Source of the DNA: Eubacteriales bacterium
Lineage (GTDB): Bacteria; Bacillota_A; Clostridia; Christensenellales; Aristaeellaceae
DNA length: 31,690 nucleotides
Assembly: GCA_029974855.1 (NCBI GenBank)
Contig: JARKQO010000389.1
Coordinates: forward strand, 1 to 31,690
Direction of reading: 5' to 3'
This document shows, piece by piece, positions 22,754 through 31,314 of this stretch. A program made the translations under genes and the position numbers. The number at the start of each line of letters is the position of its first letter. Within the stretch, counting starts at the first letter, position 1. The notes below the pieces were generated by a model that worked only from the letters and a program-made list of their open reading frames with translations, was not told the origin of the DNA and searched no databases.

Positions 22754-23806
22754 TCATTTCCAGGTTTCGCAAAATCCAAAGACGGACCAATGATCCGTGT
22801 GGAGCTCATACTGGGGCAGGGGGTCCCCCCGGTCCTCCGGGGCCACCTCGCTCATGTTGTACTGGAGCTTCCGCCCCTTTTCCGCCCCTACCAGGTGGTT
22901 GTCCTTGTTGCTGTCGTAGAGGAACACGTAGCTTTTCACCGTGTTGCTCATGTTCCCCTCCACGGTCCTCACCCGGTACAGGCCCCCGCCCTGGTCCTGA
23001 ACGTCCACCACGATGCCGATGTGGGTGGTGCGGTAGGCGTTGGACATGTCCGCGTAGATCACCAGGTACCCCACCCGGGGGATGCCCCCGAAGCGGTCCA
23101 AATCCATGAAGCCGTCATACTGGTTCCCCACCTGCCCCTCCCGCAGGTACAGGGTTTCCTCCGCCGTCACCTGAGCGCTGTCCTTCTTTTTCAGGGGGTT
23201 GGCCCCGGCGGCGTTGGCGCAGTAGATGGTGAACACGGAGCACCAGCCCACCTCTTTTTTCTTGCCATAGTACCAGCGGGCGTACTGGTTGTACTTGGGC
23301 AGCCGGGCCCGCCGGGTCTGCAAGAACTCCCGCTGGGCGATGTAGGCCATGTTCTTGGCCAGCTCCCTGGGAATATCCCGGCTCACGGTGATCTCATAGG
23401 AAAGGATGCCCCCGGCCCCGGTGCGGTATACCACCCGGGCGGAGCCCTCCCCCCGGGCGGTCATCAGGCCCTGGGGATTCACGGTGACCACGGCCTCATC
23501 GCTGCTTTCAAAGGTGCCGCCGGCAAGAAGGGGAATCCCTCCCCCCGGCTGATCAAAGGGGATGATCTCCGGGGCCACATCCGGCACATAGGCGCTTTCC
23601 CCGGGATGCAGGGCGTACGCGCCCCGGTCCTTCCCCTCCTGGGCGGGGGTTTTCAGCAAAGCTAACCCTGCCTCAAAGGCCGCCTTCACGTCCGCCGCCT
23701 CGGCCCGGGCGGCGGGGATCAGGCCCTGCGGGGTTCCTTCCCCGGGCAAGGCCCAAAACAGGCAAAGAACCAAGGCCAGGCAAAAAACTCTCTGGATGCG
23801 CCGCAC
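22754..23806 (-). CDS. Exported BIG2-CHAP protein, probable cell-wall amidase
   Basis: This 350-residue protein has a signal peptide (about 1-36, ending PAARAEA). A bacterial Ig-like BIG2 segment follows at 75-145 (SSDEAVVTVNPQGLMTARGE). A CHAP-like cysteine domain spans about 150-350, with the likely triad C189 in GWCSVFTIYCANAAG, H262 in THIGIVVDV and an acidic or Asn residue in TVEGNMSN (283-288). CHAP enzymes cut peptidoglycan peptide or amide bonds. The fold also shows the usual WARWYYG-like entry helix (ARWYYGKKKEVGW). The start codon is GTG with GGGGGGAG 6 bases upstream. It has no lipid anchor or wall-binding motif, so retention is unexplained. Domain assignment is good; substrate is inference. 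Confidence 0.8.
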   Translation of the reverse strand: MRRIQRVFCLALVLCLFWALPGEGTPQGLIPAARAEAADVKAAFEAGLALLKTPAQEGKDRGAYALHPGESAYVPDVAPEIIPFDQPGGGIPLLAGGTFESSDEAVVTVNPQGLMTARGEGSARVVYRTGAGGILSYEITVSRDIPRELAKNMAYIAQREFLQTRRARLPKYNQYARWYYGKKKEVGWCSVFTIYCANAAGANPLKKKDSAQVTAEETLYLREGQVGNQYDGFMDLDRFGGIPRVGYLVIYADMSNAYRTTHIGIVVDVQDQGGGLYRVRTVEGNMSNTVKSYVFLYDSNKDNHLVGAEKGRKLQYNMSEVAPEDRGDPLPQYELHTDHWSVFGFCETWK

Positions 23807-23921
23807 AGTGGCTCCCCCCCCTTTGTCATATTCGCAAACAGTATAGCACAGGGGGAAAACCCTGGCAAGGCATGGGAAAGGAAGGGGACCTGCCCGCCCG
23901 CTGCCACTCCCCCAGCTTTCC

Positions 23922-23950
23922 TTGTCCCTCCCCTCCTGCCATGCTATAAT
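23922..23950 (+). promoter_or_regulatory. Promoter of the queH-sbcD-sbcC operon
   Basis: TTGTCC (23922-23927) and TATAAT (23945-23950) are 17 bases apart, with TGC before the -10. The predicted start near 23957 gives a short leader of about 23 bases carrying GGAGG before the ATG at 23980. Confidence 0.75.
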
Positions 23951-23979
23951 GAACCCATCCCATTCCCGGAGGTGCGTTC

Positions 23980-24537
23980 ATGGCCGTCCCCTCTTTGCTG
24001 CTGCATGTGTGCTGCGCCCCCTGCTCCGTCGCCTGTGTGGATTCCCTGCGGCAGGAGGGCTTTTCTCCCGTGGCCTTTTGGCACAACCCCAACATCCACC
24101 CCTTCACGGAATACCGTAGCCGCCGGGAGGCTATGGTCGCCTATGCCCAAACCATCGGCCTGCCCTTGATCCTCCACGGGGAATACGGCCTGCGGCCCTT
24201 TGTACAGGCTGTGGCGGCGGATATCCAGGGCCGGTGTGAATTCTGCTACCGCACCCGGATGGAGGCCACGGCCCAATACGCCGCTGCCAAAGGCTTTGCC
24301 GCCTTTACCACCACCTTGCTGATCAGCCCCTACCAAAACCATGAGCTGCTGGTGAGGGTTGCCCAAGAAGAAGGGGAGAAGGCGGGGGTGCCCTTCCTCT
24401 ACCGGGATTTCCGGCCCCTGTTCCGCCAGGGACAGGCCCAGGCCCGGGCTTTGGAGCTATACATGCAAAAGTACTGCGGCTGCGTCTTCAGCGAGGAGGA
24501 GCGCTACCAGAAAAAGGCCGCCGGAGGGAAAGCATGA
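23980..24537 (+). CDS. queH: Epoxyqueuosine reductase QueH
   Basis: This 185-residue protein of the former DUF208 family catalyses the last step of queuosine synthesis, reducing epoxyqueuosine in the anticodon of tRNAs for Asn, Asp, His and Tyr. It is unrelated to the cobalamin enzyme QueG. The expected cysteines are present: HVCCAPC (C11, C12, C15), CEFC (C86, C89) and YCGC (C166, C168), which together hold an Fe-S cluster and a metal. SEEERY at the end is also typical. The start has GGAGG 7 bases upstream. Its stop overlaps the sbcD start by 4 bases (ATGA), so translation is coupled with a DNA-repair nuclease, an odd pairing. Confidence 0.95.
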   Translation: MAVPSLLLHVCCAPCSVACVDSLRQEGFSPVAFWHNPNIHPFTEYRSRREAMVAYAQTIGLPLILHGEYGLRPFVQAVAADIQGRCEFCYRTRMEATAQYAAAKGFAAFTTTLLISPYQNHELLVRVAQEEGEKAGVPFLYRDFRPLFRQGQAQARALELYMQKYCGCVFSEEERYQKKAAGGKA

Positions 24538-25670
24538 GGTTTTTTCATCTGTCCGACCTCCACCTGGGCAAGCGGGTGATGGAGCTGTCCATGCTCCAGG
24601 ACCAGGCTTATATTTTGCAGCAGATTTTGGCCTACGCCCGGGAGTGCAAGCCCCACTGTGCGCTGATCTCCGGGGACGTGTACGACAAGCCCGTGCCCCC
24701 GGTGGAGGCGGTGCGCCTCTTTGACGATTTCCTCTGGGAGCTGGCCTCCCAGGAGGTCCAGGTGCTGGTGATCAGCGGCAACCACGATTCCCCGGAGCGC
24801 ATCGCCTTCGGGGGGCGGATCATGCGGCAGGGGGGCGTGGCGCTGGCCCCGGCCTATGAGGGACCTTTGGCCCCCCTCACCTTGGAGGATAATCTGGGCC
24901 CGGTGGATTTCTACCTGCTGCCCTTTGTGAAGCCCGCTCATGTGCGGGCCGCCTTCCCCCAGGCGGAGCTATCCACATACACCCAGGCCTTGGCCCAGGC
25001 CCTGGAGGGGGCCCCCGGGGACCCCTCCAGGCGCGCTGTGCTACTGGCCCATCAGTTCGTCACCGGCGGGGTGCCCTGCCAGTCCGAGGAAGTCAGCCTG
25101 GGCGGCATGGACAATGTGGACGGGGCGGTGTTTGACGCCTTTGACTACGTGGCTTTGGGCCATCTCCACAGCCCCCAGCATGTGGGCCGGGAAACCCTCC
25201 GCTACTGTGGCAGCCCCTTGGCCTATTCCTTTTCCGAGGCTGGGCAGCAGAAGTCCGTCACCTTGGTGGAGCTAGGGGAAAAGGGCCGGGTGGCCCTGTC
25301 CGCTTTGCCCCTAACGCCCCTGCGGCAGATGCGGAAGCTTCGGGGTTCCTACCTGGAGCTCACGGCCCGCAGCGCCTACCAAAATACTCCTACGGAGGAT
25401 TACCTCCACATCACCCTCACCGACGAGCAGGAGATTCCCGACGCCATGGGCCGATTGCGCAGCATCTACCCCAACGCCCTCCAGCTGGCCTACGACAATG
25501 CCCGCACCCGCTCCCAGGCCTCCGTGACCCCGGCGGAGCAGGCCCGGCGCAAGTCCCCCCTGGCGCTGTTCGGGGAGCTGTACCAGGCGCAAAACGGCGC
25601 GGCCATGACTCCCGGGCAGGAGGCTCTGCTGAAGGAGCTCATGGAACGCGTATGGGAGGGAAACCCATGA
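24534..25670 (+). CDS. sbcD: Exonuclease SbcD (Mre11-like nuclease subunit)
   Basis: This 378-residue Mn2+-dependent phosphoesterase is the nuclease of the SbcCD complex, which cuts DNA hairpins and processes blocked ends. All five phosphoesterase motifs are visible: D8/H10 (LSDLHLG), D48 (SGDVYD), N83/H84 (SGNHDS), H173 (LLAHQF) and H210/H212 (LGHLH). Length is normal. It overlaps queH upstream and sbcC downstream by 4 bases each, so all three are translationally coupled. Confidence 0.97.
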   Translation: MRFFHLSDLHLGKRVMELSMLQDQAYILQQILAYARECKPHCALISGDVYDKPVPPVEAVRLFDDFLWELASQEVQVLVISGNHDSPERIAFGGRIMRQGGVALAPAYEGPLAPLTLEDNLGPVDFYLLPFVKPAHVRAAFPQAELSTYTQALAQALEGAPGDPSRRAVLLAHQFVTGGVPCQSEEVSLGGMDNVDGAVFDAFDYVALGHLHSPQHVGRETLRYCGSPLAYSFSEAGQQKSVTLVELGEKGRVALSALPLTPLRQMRKLRGSYLELTARSAYQNTPTEDYLHITLTDEQEIPDAMGRLRSIYPNALQLAYDNARTRSQASVTPAEQARRKSPLALFGELYQAQNGAAMTPGQEALLKELMERVWEGNP

Positions 25671-28411
25671 GGCCCACCACCTTGATCCTCTCCGCCTTCG
25701 GGCCTTTCCCTGGGCGGACGGAGCTGAACCTGGACGCCTTGGGGGACAGCGGCTTGTACCTGATTACCGGGGATACCGGGGCCGGAAAGACCACCTTGTT
25801 TGACGCCATCACCTTCGCCCTGTACGGGGAGCCCAGCGGAGAGGAGCGGGACAAGGCCCTGCTGCGGAGCAAGTACGCGGCGGAAAGCGTGAAAACCTTT
25901 GTGGAGCTGGCCTTTTTGCACCGGGAGCAGCCCTACCGCCTCCTGCGCTTTTACCCGGACAAAACCGGCAAAACCACCCTCACTTTGCCCGATGGCAAGG
26001 TAGTGACGGGCTTTGTGGCCGTTACCAAGGCCGTTCAGGAGCTGTTGGGGCTCACCCGCAGCCAGTTCGCCCAAACCGCCATGATCGCCCAGGGGAATTT
26101 CCGCAAGCTGCTGCTGGCAGGCACCAAGGAGCGGGTGGACATCTTCCGCCACATCTTCCAAACCGGGCCCTACCAGCTTCTCCAAGAGAAGCTCTGGGAG
26201 GAAGCGAAACAGGCCAAGAGCCTGTGCGACAACCTCCGCCAAAGCGTTTCCCAGTATATAAGCGGCCTTGGGGCTCCCCCCCAGGACCCCTTGGGGGAGG
26301 AGCTGGCCCAGGCCCGACAAAGCCCCGGCCCCATGGACCAAGCCTTCCTGGAGGAAATAACAGCTTTGGCCCGGGCGTTCATGGCCCAGGACCAGGAGGC
26401 CCTGGCGACCCTGGAAAAGGACCGGGCCCTGCTGGAGGAACGTCTTTCCCAGGCGCAGCAAGCTTTGGGCCAGGCCAGGGCCCGGCAGGAGGCCCTGGCG
26501 GCTCTTTGCCAGGCCCGGGAGGCCCTGGGGGAGGAACAAGCCCAGGAACAGCTCCTGGCTTTGGCCTTCCATCAGGAGGAGGCCCGGCAGCCCCAGGCCC
26601 AGGCCCTGGCTGGGGAAATTGCAGCCGCCCAGGCCGCTTTGCCCCGGTATGAGGCCCTGGAGGCCAAGGGCAAGGAGCTGGCCCGGGTTTCCCAGGAAAA
26701 GGAAGAAAAGCAGGCCGCCGTTCTACGGGCCCAAAGCGGTCTGGAAACCCTCCAGGCCCGCCTGGGGGAGATGGAGGAAGAGCAGGCCAGCCTGGAGGAC
26801 GCCCCGGCCCAGCGGGAGCTGCTGGCCGCCCGCCAGCAGCAGCAGCACCGGCAGCGGGACCAGTTCAAGGAGCTGGACGCTGTCTTGCGGGACTGCAAAG
26901 GGTTGGCTCAGGCCCTTGCCGCCGCCCAGGAAGCCTACCGGGAGGCCGCCCAGCGGGAGCAAAGCCTGGGGGCGGAATCCCAGCGCCTTTCCAGGGCCTT
27001 TTTGGACGCCCAGGCGGGGCTGCTGGCATTGGGCCTTGCCCCCGGCGCGCCCTGCCCGGTGTGCGGCTCCCGGGAGCATCCCTCCCCGGCCCAGCCTCCC
27101 CCCCGGGCCCCCACCCAACAGGCGGTGGAGCAGGCCCAGGCCAGCCACGACCAGGCCCTGGCCCAGGCCCGCCGCCTCAGCGAAGAGGCCGCCGCGGCCA
27201 ACACCCGCTGGGATGGCCGGGAGCGGGAGGCCCTGCGCCAGGGGGAAGCCCTTCTGGGCCCCGTGGACAGGGGCCAGCTGCCCAGGCGGATGATGGAAGG
27301 GGCCAAGGCCTTGCAAGAGGCCATGGAATCCACCGCCGGGGAATTGGCCCTCCAGGAGCGGCGGTTATCCCGCCGGACGGAGCTGGCCCAGCTGTTGCCC
27401 AAGCAGCGCCAGGGCATGGCGGAGGCCCAGGCGCTTCTGGGCCACGCCCGGGAAGCGACCTCCGCCTTGGCTGCCCGGGAAAGCGGGCTCCAGGGGGAGT
27501 GGGCGGGCCTTTCCGCCCAGTTGCCCCATGCCGGCCGACAGGAGGCCCTGGAGGTCCTGGCCCAGCTCCAAGCCCGGCTGGAGCAGCTGCAAAAAGCCCG
27601 CCAAGCCGCAGACCAGGCCCTGCGGGACTGCCAAAGCCGCATGGCCGGGCTCCAGGGGCAGATCGCCTCCCTCGCCCGGCAGCTGAAAAACAGCCCTCCC
27701 CTGGACCTGGCGGCCCAAACCGCTTTGGGGGAGGAGCTGGTCCAGGCCAAGCAGGAGCTGGAGGCCCGGCTCCAGGCCTTGCGCTCCCGCCTGGACCGCA
27801 ACGCCTTGGCCCTGGAAGGCATCCAAACCCAGGGGGAGGCCTTGGTGGCCGCCCAGGCCCGGTACGCCTGGGTCAAGGCCCTGTCGGACACCGCCAACGG
27901 CTCCGTGTCCGGCAAGGAGCGGATCACCCTGGAAACCTATGTGCAGATGGCCTATTTTGACCAGATTCTGGGCCGGGCCAACACCCGCCTCATGGTCATG
28001 ACCGGGGGCCAGTACGAGCTGCTGCGCCAGGAGGAAGTGCTGGACAACCGCCTCAGCAGCGGCCTGGAGTTGGACGTGCTGGACCACTACAACGGCACCC
28101 GGCGCAGCGTGAAAACCCTCTCCGGCGGGGAGAGCTTCATGGCCTCTTTGGCCCTGGCCTTGGGCCTGGCGGACGAAATCCAATCCTGGGCCGGGGGCAT
28201 CCACCTGGATACCCTCTTTGTAGACGAGGGCTTCGGCTCCCTGGACGAGGAATCCCTCCAGCAGGCCATCGGCGTGCTGGCTTCCCTCAGCCAGGGCCGC
28301 CGCCTGGTGGGGATCATCTCCCATGTGGGCGAGCTGAAGCACCGCATCGACAAGCAAATTGTCGTCACCAAGGAGAAAAGCGGCGGCAGCCGCGTTCAGG
28401 TGGTGGTATAG
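25667..28411 (+). CDS. sbcC: Exonuclease SbcC (Rad50-like SMC ATPase subunit)
   Basis: This protein of about 914 residues has split ATPase halves: Walker A GDTGAGKT (35-42), Q-loop AMIAQGNF, signature LSGGESF (near 818) and Walker B LFVDEGFGSLDEES (near 850). Between them lie two long Gln/Ala/Glu-rich coiled-coil arms joined by the zinc hook CPVCG (C463, C466), close to the middle as expected. It is the partner of SbcD in hairpin cleavage and repair. The ATG at 25667 overlaps the sbcD stop and has GGGAGGG upstream, so the open frame five codons earlier is not used. No terminator is seen after it; the next gene has its own extended -10 promoter. Confidence 0.97.
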   Translation: MRPTTLILSAFGPFPGRTELNLDALGDSGLYLITGDTGAGKTTLFDAITFALYGEPSGEERDKALLRSKYAAESVKTFVELAFLHREQPYRLLRFYPDKTGKTTLTLPDGKVVTGFVAVTKAVQELLGLTRSQFAQTAMIAQGNFRKLLLAGTKERVDIFRHIFQTGPYQLLQEKLWEEAKQAKSLCDNLRQSVSQYISGLGAPPQDPLGEELAQARQSPGPMDQAFLEEITALARAFMAQDQEALATLEKDRALLEERLSQAQQALGQARARQEALAALCQAREALGEEQAQEQLLALAFHQEEARQPQAQALAGEIAAAQAALPRYEALEAKGKELARVSQEKEEKQAAVLRAQSGLETLQARLGEMEEEQASLEDAPAQRELLAARQQQQHRQRDQFKELDAVLRDCKGLAQALAAAQEAYREAAQREQSLGAESQRLSRAFLDAQAGLLALGLAPGAPCPVCGSREHPSPAQPPPRAPTQQAVEQAQASHDQALAQARRLSEEAAAANTRWDGREREALRQGEALLGPVDRGQLPRRMMEGAKALQEAMESTAGELALQERRLSRRTELAQLLPKQRQGMAEAQALLGHAREATSALAARESGLQGEWAGLSAQLPHAGRQEALEVLAQLQARLEQLQKARQAADQALRDCQSRMAGLQGQIASLARQLKNSPPLDLAAQTALGEELVQAKQELEARLQALRSRLDRNALALEGIQTQGEALVAAQARYAWVKALSDTANGSVSGKERITLETYVQMAYFDQILGRANTRLMVMTGGQYELLRQEEVLDNRLSSGLELDVLDHYNGTRRSVKTLSGGESFMASLALALGLADEIQSWAGGIHLDTLFVDEGFGSLDEESLQQAIGVLASLSQGRRLVGIISHVGELKHRIDKQIVVTKEKSGGSRVQVVV

Positions 28412-28454
28412 GACCCGGCCCTTTGTATTTCCACTATCCCTTTTGCGGATGGAA

Positions 28455-28463
28455 TGGTATAAT
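28455..28463 (+). promoter_or_regulatory. Extended -10 promoter before the small membrane protein and secDF
   Basis: TGGTATAAT combines a perfect -10 (28458-28463) with a TGn extension. No -35 match is seen at 16-18 bases. The start codon follows at 28495. Confidence 0.55.
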
Positions 28464-28494
28464 ACCCCCTGATCCATCCCCCAAGGAGGACCCC

Positions 28495-28863
28495 ATGCCC
28501 CACATCCCAAGGATTTTGGCCAAGGCTCTCTGCCTTGTGGCCACAGCGGCGCTGCTGCTGGGGCTGTTTTTTGCCGCGCCCTGGGGGGAGGGGGAGCCTC
28601 AGGCCGTTCCCAGGCCGCCTCAGACCGAAAGCGTCGCTTGTGACATCAACCCCCAGGAGGCGGAGACCCTGCTGTTGCCCTTGCCCCAGCCCTGGGGCCC
28701 CGGCAAGGCCCGGCAGCCCGGGGGGCCTCTGGCCTGGGCTTTGCCTACGGGCCTGCCGGCGCTGCTTCTGGTCTGCCGGCGGGCATCCCGGTTTCCCCTA
28801 TACCTTCCGGTTTTTCAGCGCCATGTGCTGGTGCGGGTGGGCACCCACGCCCCTCCGGCCTGA
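28495..28863 (+). CDS. Small membrane protein of unknown function
   Basis: Not recognised. The 122-residue protein has a perfect AAGGAGGA site 5 bases before its ATG and a TATAAT promoter upstream, so it is probably a real gene. A hydrophobic helix at residues 11-27 may be a signal or membrane anchor. A Pro-rich middle (VPRPPQTESVACDINPQEAETLLLPLPQPW) precedes a second hydrophobic stretch near 82-95 and a short basic tail ending HVLVRVGTHAPPA. It lies 49 bases before secDF on the same strand. The similar placement of yajC before secD in other bacteria is suggestive, but the sequence does not look like YajC. Confidence 0.55.
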   Translation: MPHIPRILAKALCLVATAALLLGLFFAAPWGEGEPQAVPRPPQTESVACDINPQEAETLLLPLPQPWGPGKARQPGGPLAWALPTGLPALLLVCRRASRFPLYLPVFQRHVLVRVGTHAPPA

Positions 28864-28912
28864 GGGGCCTAGTCGGTACCCAGGCTGAACCCAATGCAAG
28901 GAGCGATGAAAA

Positions 28913-31135
28913 ATGAACACTTCCAAACGGCATGCCAAGGGCAAAACCACCTTTCTCTTGATCGTGATCTGTACGTTGCTGCTTTCCTATATCGCATTTT
29001 TCGGTATCCACACGGATTTCCTCACCCTCCGGGGCGCGGGGGACATGCGCTTTGGCATCGATATCCGGGGCGGGGTAGACGTGGCCTTCTCCCCCAAGGG
29101 CCTGGACCGGCTGCCCACCGGGGAGGAGCTGGAGGCCGCCCGGGTGGTCATCGAAACCCGGCTGGACCAAAACAACATCCTGGACCGGGACGTGACCTTG
29201 GACAAGCAAAACGGCTATATCTTCGTGCGCTTCCCCTGGAAAACCGGGGAGACGGACTTTGACCCGGCCGCCGCCATCGCGGAGCTGGGCAGCATGGCCC
29301 ACCTTACCTTCCGGGACCCCCAGGGCGTCATCGTGCTGGAGGGCAAGAACGTGGCCCGCAGCACCACCTGGTCCCGGGACCCTCAGAACCCCACCACCTA
29401 TTTAGTGAACCTGGATCTGGACGCCGAAGGGGCCAAGAGCTTCAACGAGGCCACGGCCCGGCTGGTGGGCCAGCACATCAGCATCTTCATGGATGACGTG
29501 GAAATCTCCTCTCCCCGGGTGCGCAGCCCCATCACCGGAAACCAGTGCGTCATCTCCGACATCGCCACCATGGAGGAGGCCCGGCTCCTGTCCAACCAAA
29601 TCAACTCCGGCGCGCTGCCCTTCTCCCTCCATACGGAGAACTACAGCGCTATCAGCCCCAGCCTGGGCTCCAACGCCCTGGAGCTGATGCTGATGGCGGG
29701 CATCGCGGCCTTTATCCTCATCTGCCTGGGGCTGGTGTTCTACTACCGGCTCTCCGGGCTGGTGGCGGTATGCTCTTTGCTGCTTCAGGTGGCTGGCCAG
29801 CTGATCCTTCTGTGCTGGCCCCAGTTCACCGTAACGCTGCCGGGCATCGCCGGCATCATCCTGTCCATCGGCATGGCGGTGGACGCCAACATCATCTCCG
29901 CCGAGCGCATCCGGGAGGAACTGCGCACCGGCAAGCCCATCCGCCAGGCCGTGAACATGGGCTTCAAGCAGTCCTTCTCCTCCATTTTTGACGGCAACAT
30001 CACCGTGCTCATCGTAGCCGTGATCATGATGGCTTTGGGCTCCGGTGCGATCCTGTCCTTTGCCTACACGCTGCTCTTTGGCATCGTCATGAACTTCCTG
30101 GCAGGGGTCTACGTCACCCGGGCCCTGACCAAATCTTTGGTGGCCATGGGGATAGCCCATTCCCCCACCCAGTTCATGAGCCCCAAGGCCCTGGCCAAAA
30201 AAGAGGTGAAGGTATTCCCCTTCTTTGAGAAGCGCCGGATCTACTACCTGATCTCCGGGGCCATCGCCCTGCTGGGGGTGGTGATGATTCTGGTGAACGG
30301 CGTGCATTTTGATATCCAGTTCACCGGCGGCTCCATCGTGAAGTACGACATCGCCGAGGCCGTGCCCCTGGACCCCGAGGACGCCGGGGACGTGGTTTCC
30401 GCTGTGCTGAACGAGCCCCTGTCCGCCCAGGTCACCACGGACTACATCACCCAGAACAAGAAGCTGATCCTCAGCCTGGCGGGCAATGAGGGCATCTCCA
30501 ACGAGGAGCTGGCCTCCGTGACCCAGGCCCTGGCCGACGCCTACCCGGATCAAAGCTTTGTTCTCTCCGAAACCAACAACGTGGCTCCCTTCTTCGGCAA
30601 ACACTTCCTCCAAAACGGCATGCTGGCCCTGGCCCTCTCCGCCGCGCTGATCATGCTCTACGTATGGTTCAGCTTCCGTAAAATCCACGGCCTGGCCGCG
30701 GGTTCCATGGCGCTGCTGTCTTTGCTCCATGACCTGCTGGTGGTGTTCTTCGTCTTCGTGATCTTCCGGATTCCCATCGGCGATTCCTTCATCGCCGTGG
30801 CCCTCACCATTTTGGGCTATTCCATCAACGACACCATCGTCATCTACGACCGCATCCGGGAAAACCGCCGCCTGGACCCGAAGCTCCCCGTCCAGCAGCT
30901 CATCGACAGAAGCATCTCCCAGAGCTTCACCCGCTCCCTGAACACGAACCTGGCGGTCTTTGCCAGCGTGATGATGGTGTTCCTGTTCGCCTCCGGCTAC
31001 GGCCTGGATTCCATCCGCTCCTTCGCCTTACCTATGACCATCGGCACCCTCAGCGGCTGCTACTCCACCGTCTGCATCGCCGGGCCCTTGCTGACCGCCT
31101 GGGAGCAGCGCAAGAACGGGGGGAGGAACGCCTAG
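28913..31135 (+). CDS. secDF: Fused protein translocase subunit SecDF
   Basis: This 740-residue inner-membrane protein joins SecD and SecF in one chain, as in many Bacillota. The SecD half has an N-terminal helix, DMRFGIDIRGGVDVAF, a periplasmic-type P1 domain with TYLVNLDLDAEGAKSFNE, and the motif GMAVDANIISAERIREE. The SecF half starts near residue 435 with FFEKRRIYYLISGAIALLG, then FDIQFTGGSIVKYDI and ILGYSINDTIVIYDRIREN. It uses the proton or sodium gradient to help complete protein export through SecYEG. AAGGAG lies about 10 bases before the ATG. Its stop codon is embedded in the first stem of the two-hairpin terminator. Confidence 0.97.
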   Translation: MNTSKRHAKGKTTFLLIVICTLLLSYIAFFGIHTDFLTLRGAGDMRFGIDIRGGVDVAFSPKGLDRLPTGEELEAARVVIETRLDQNNILDRDVTLDKQNGYIFVRFPWKTGETDFDPAAAIAELGSMAHLTFRDPQGVIVLEGKNVARSTTWSRDPQNPTTYLVNLDLDAEGAKSFNEATARLVGQHISIFMDDVEISSPRVRSPITGNQCVISDIATMEEARLLSNQINSGALPFSLHTENYSAISPSLGSNALELMLMAGIAAFILICLGLVFYYRLSGLVAVCSLLLQVAGQLILLCWPQFTVTLPGIAGIILSIGMAVDANIISAERIREELRTGKPIRQAVNMGFKQSFSSIFDGNITVLIVAVIMMALGSGAILSFAYTLLFGIVMNFLAGVYVTRALTKSLVAMGIAHSPTQFMSPKALAKKEVKVFPFFEKRRIYYLISGAIALLGVVMILVNGVHFDIQFTGGSIVKYDIAEAVPLDPEDAGDVVSAVLNEPLSAQVTTDYITQNKKLILSLAGNEGISNEELASVTQALADAYPDQSFVLSETNNVAPFFGKHFLQNGMLALALSAALIMLYVWFSFRKIHGLAAGSMALLSLLHDLLVVFFVFVIFRIPIGDSFIAVALTILGYSINDTIVIYDRIRENRRLDPKLPVQQLIDRSISQSFTRSLNTNLAVFASVMMVFLFASGYGLDSIRSFALPMTIGTLSGCYSTVCIAGPLLTAWEQRKNGGRNA

Positions 31136-31193
31136 GGGCTTCGCCCCTAGGAACCCCACCAAAGGGACACGTCCCTTTGGAATCCCAACTTTT
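31131..31193 (+). terminator. Two-hairpin terminator element, copy 2
   Basis: The first stem (31131-31139 with 31143-31151, loop TTC) includes the secDF stop codon. The second is a perfect 10-bp stem (31159-31168 with 31171-31180). The tail AATCCCAACTTTT closely matches that of copy 1 (GAACCCGCACTTTTT). The stem sequences themselves differ between the two copies. Confidence 0.7.
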
Positions 31194-31234
31194 ATCTGGA
31201 TATGACTTAGGCAAGGGAAAATCAAATCGATATT

Positions 31235-31279
31235 AAAAACCGGGGCTGGATCGGCGCCATGCCGCTTCTGCCCCGGTTT
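31235..31279 (-). terminator. Terminator of the pstS-like gene
   Basis: AAACCGGGGC (31237-31246) pairs with GCCCCGGTTT (31270-31279), a 10-bp stem, with TTTTT on the minus strand side. It lies 36 bases beyond the stop codon at 31315. Confidence 0.7.
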
Positions 31280-31314
31280 GCATTGGGGTGTGGTTTAATC
31301 TCTTGCGCCTTCCC

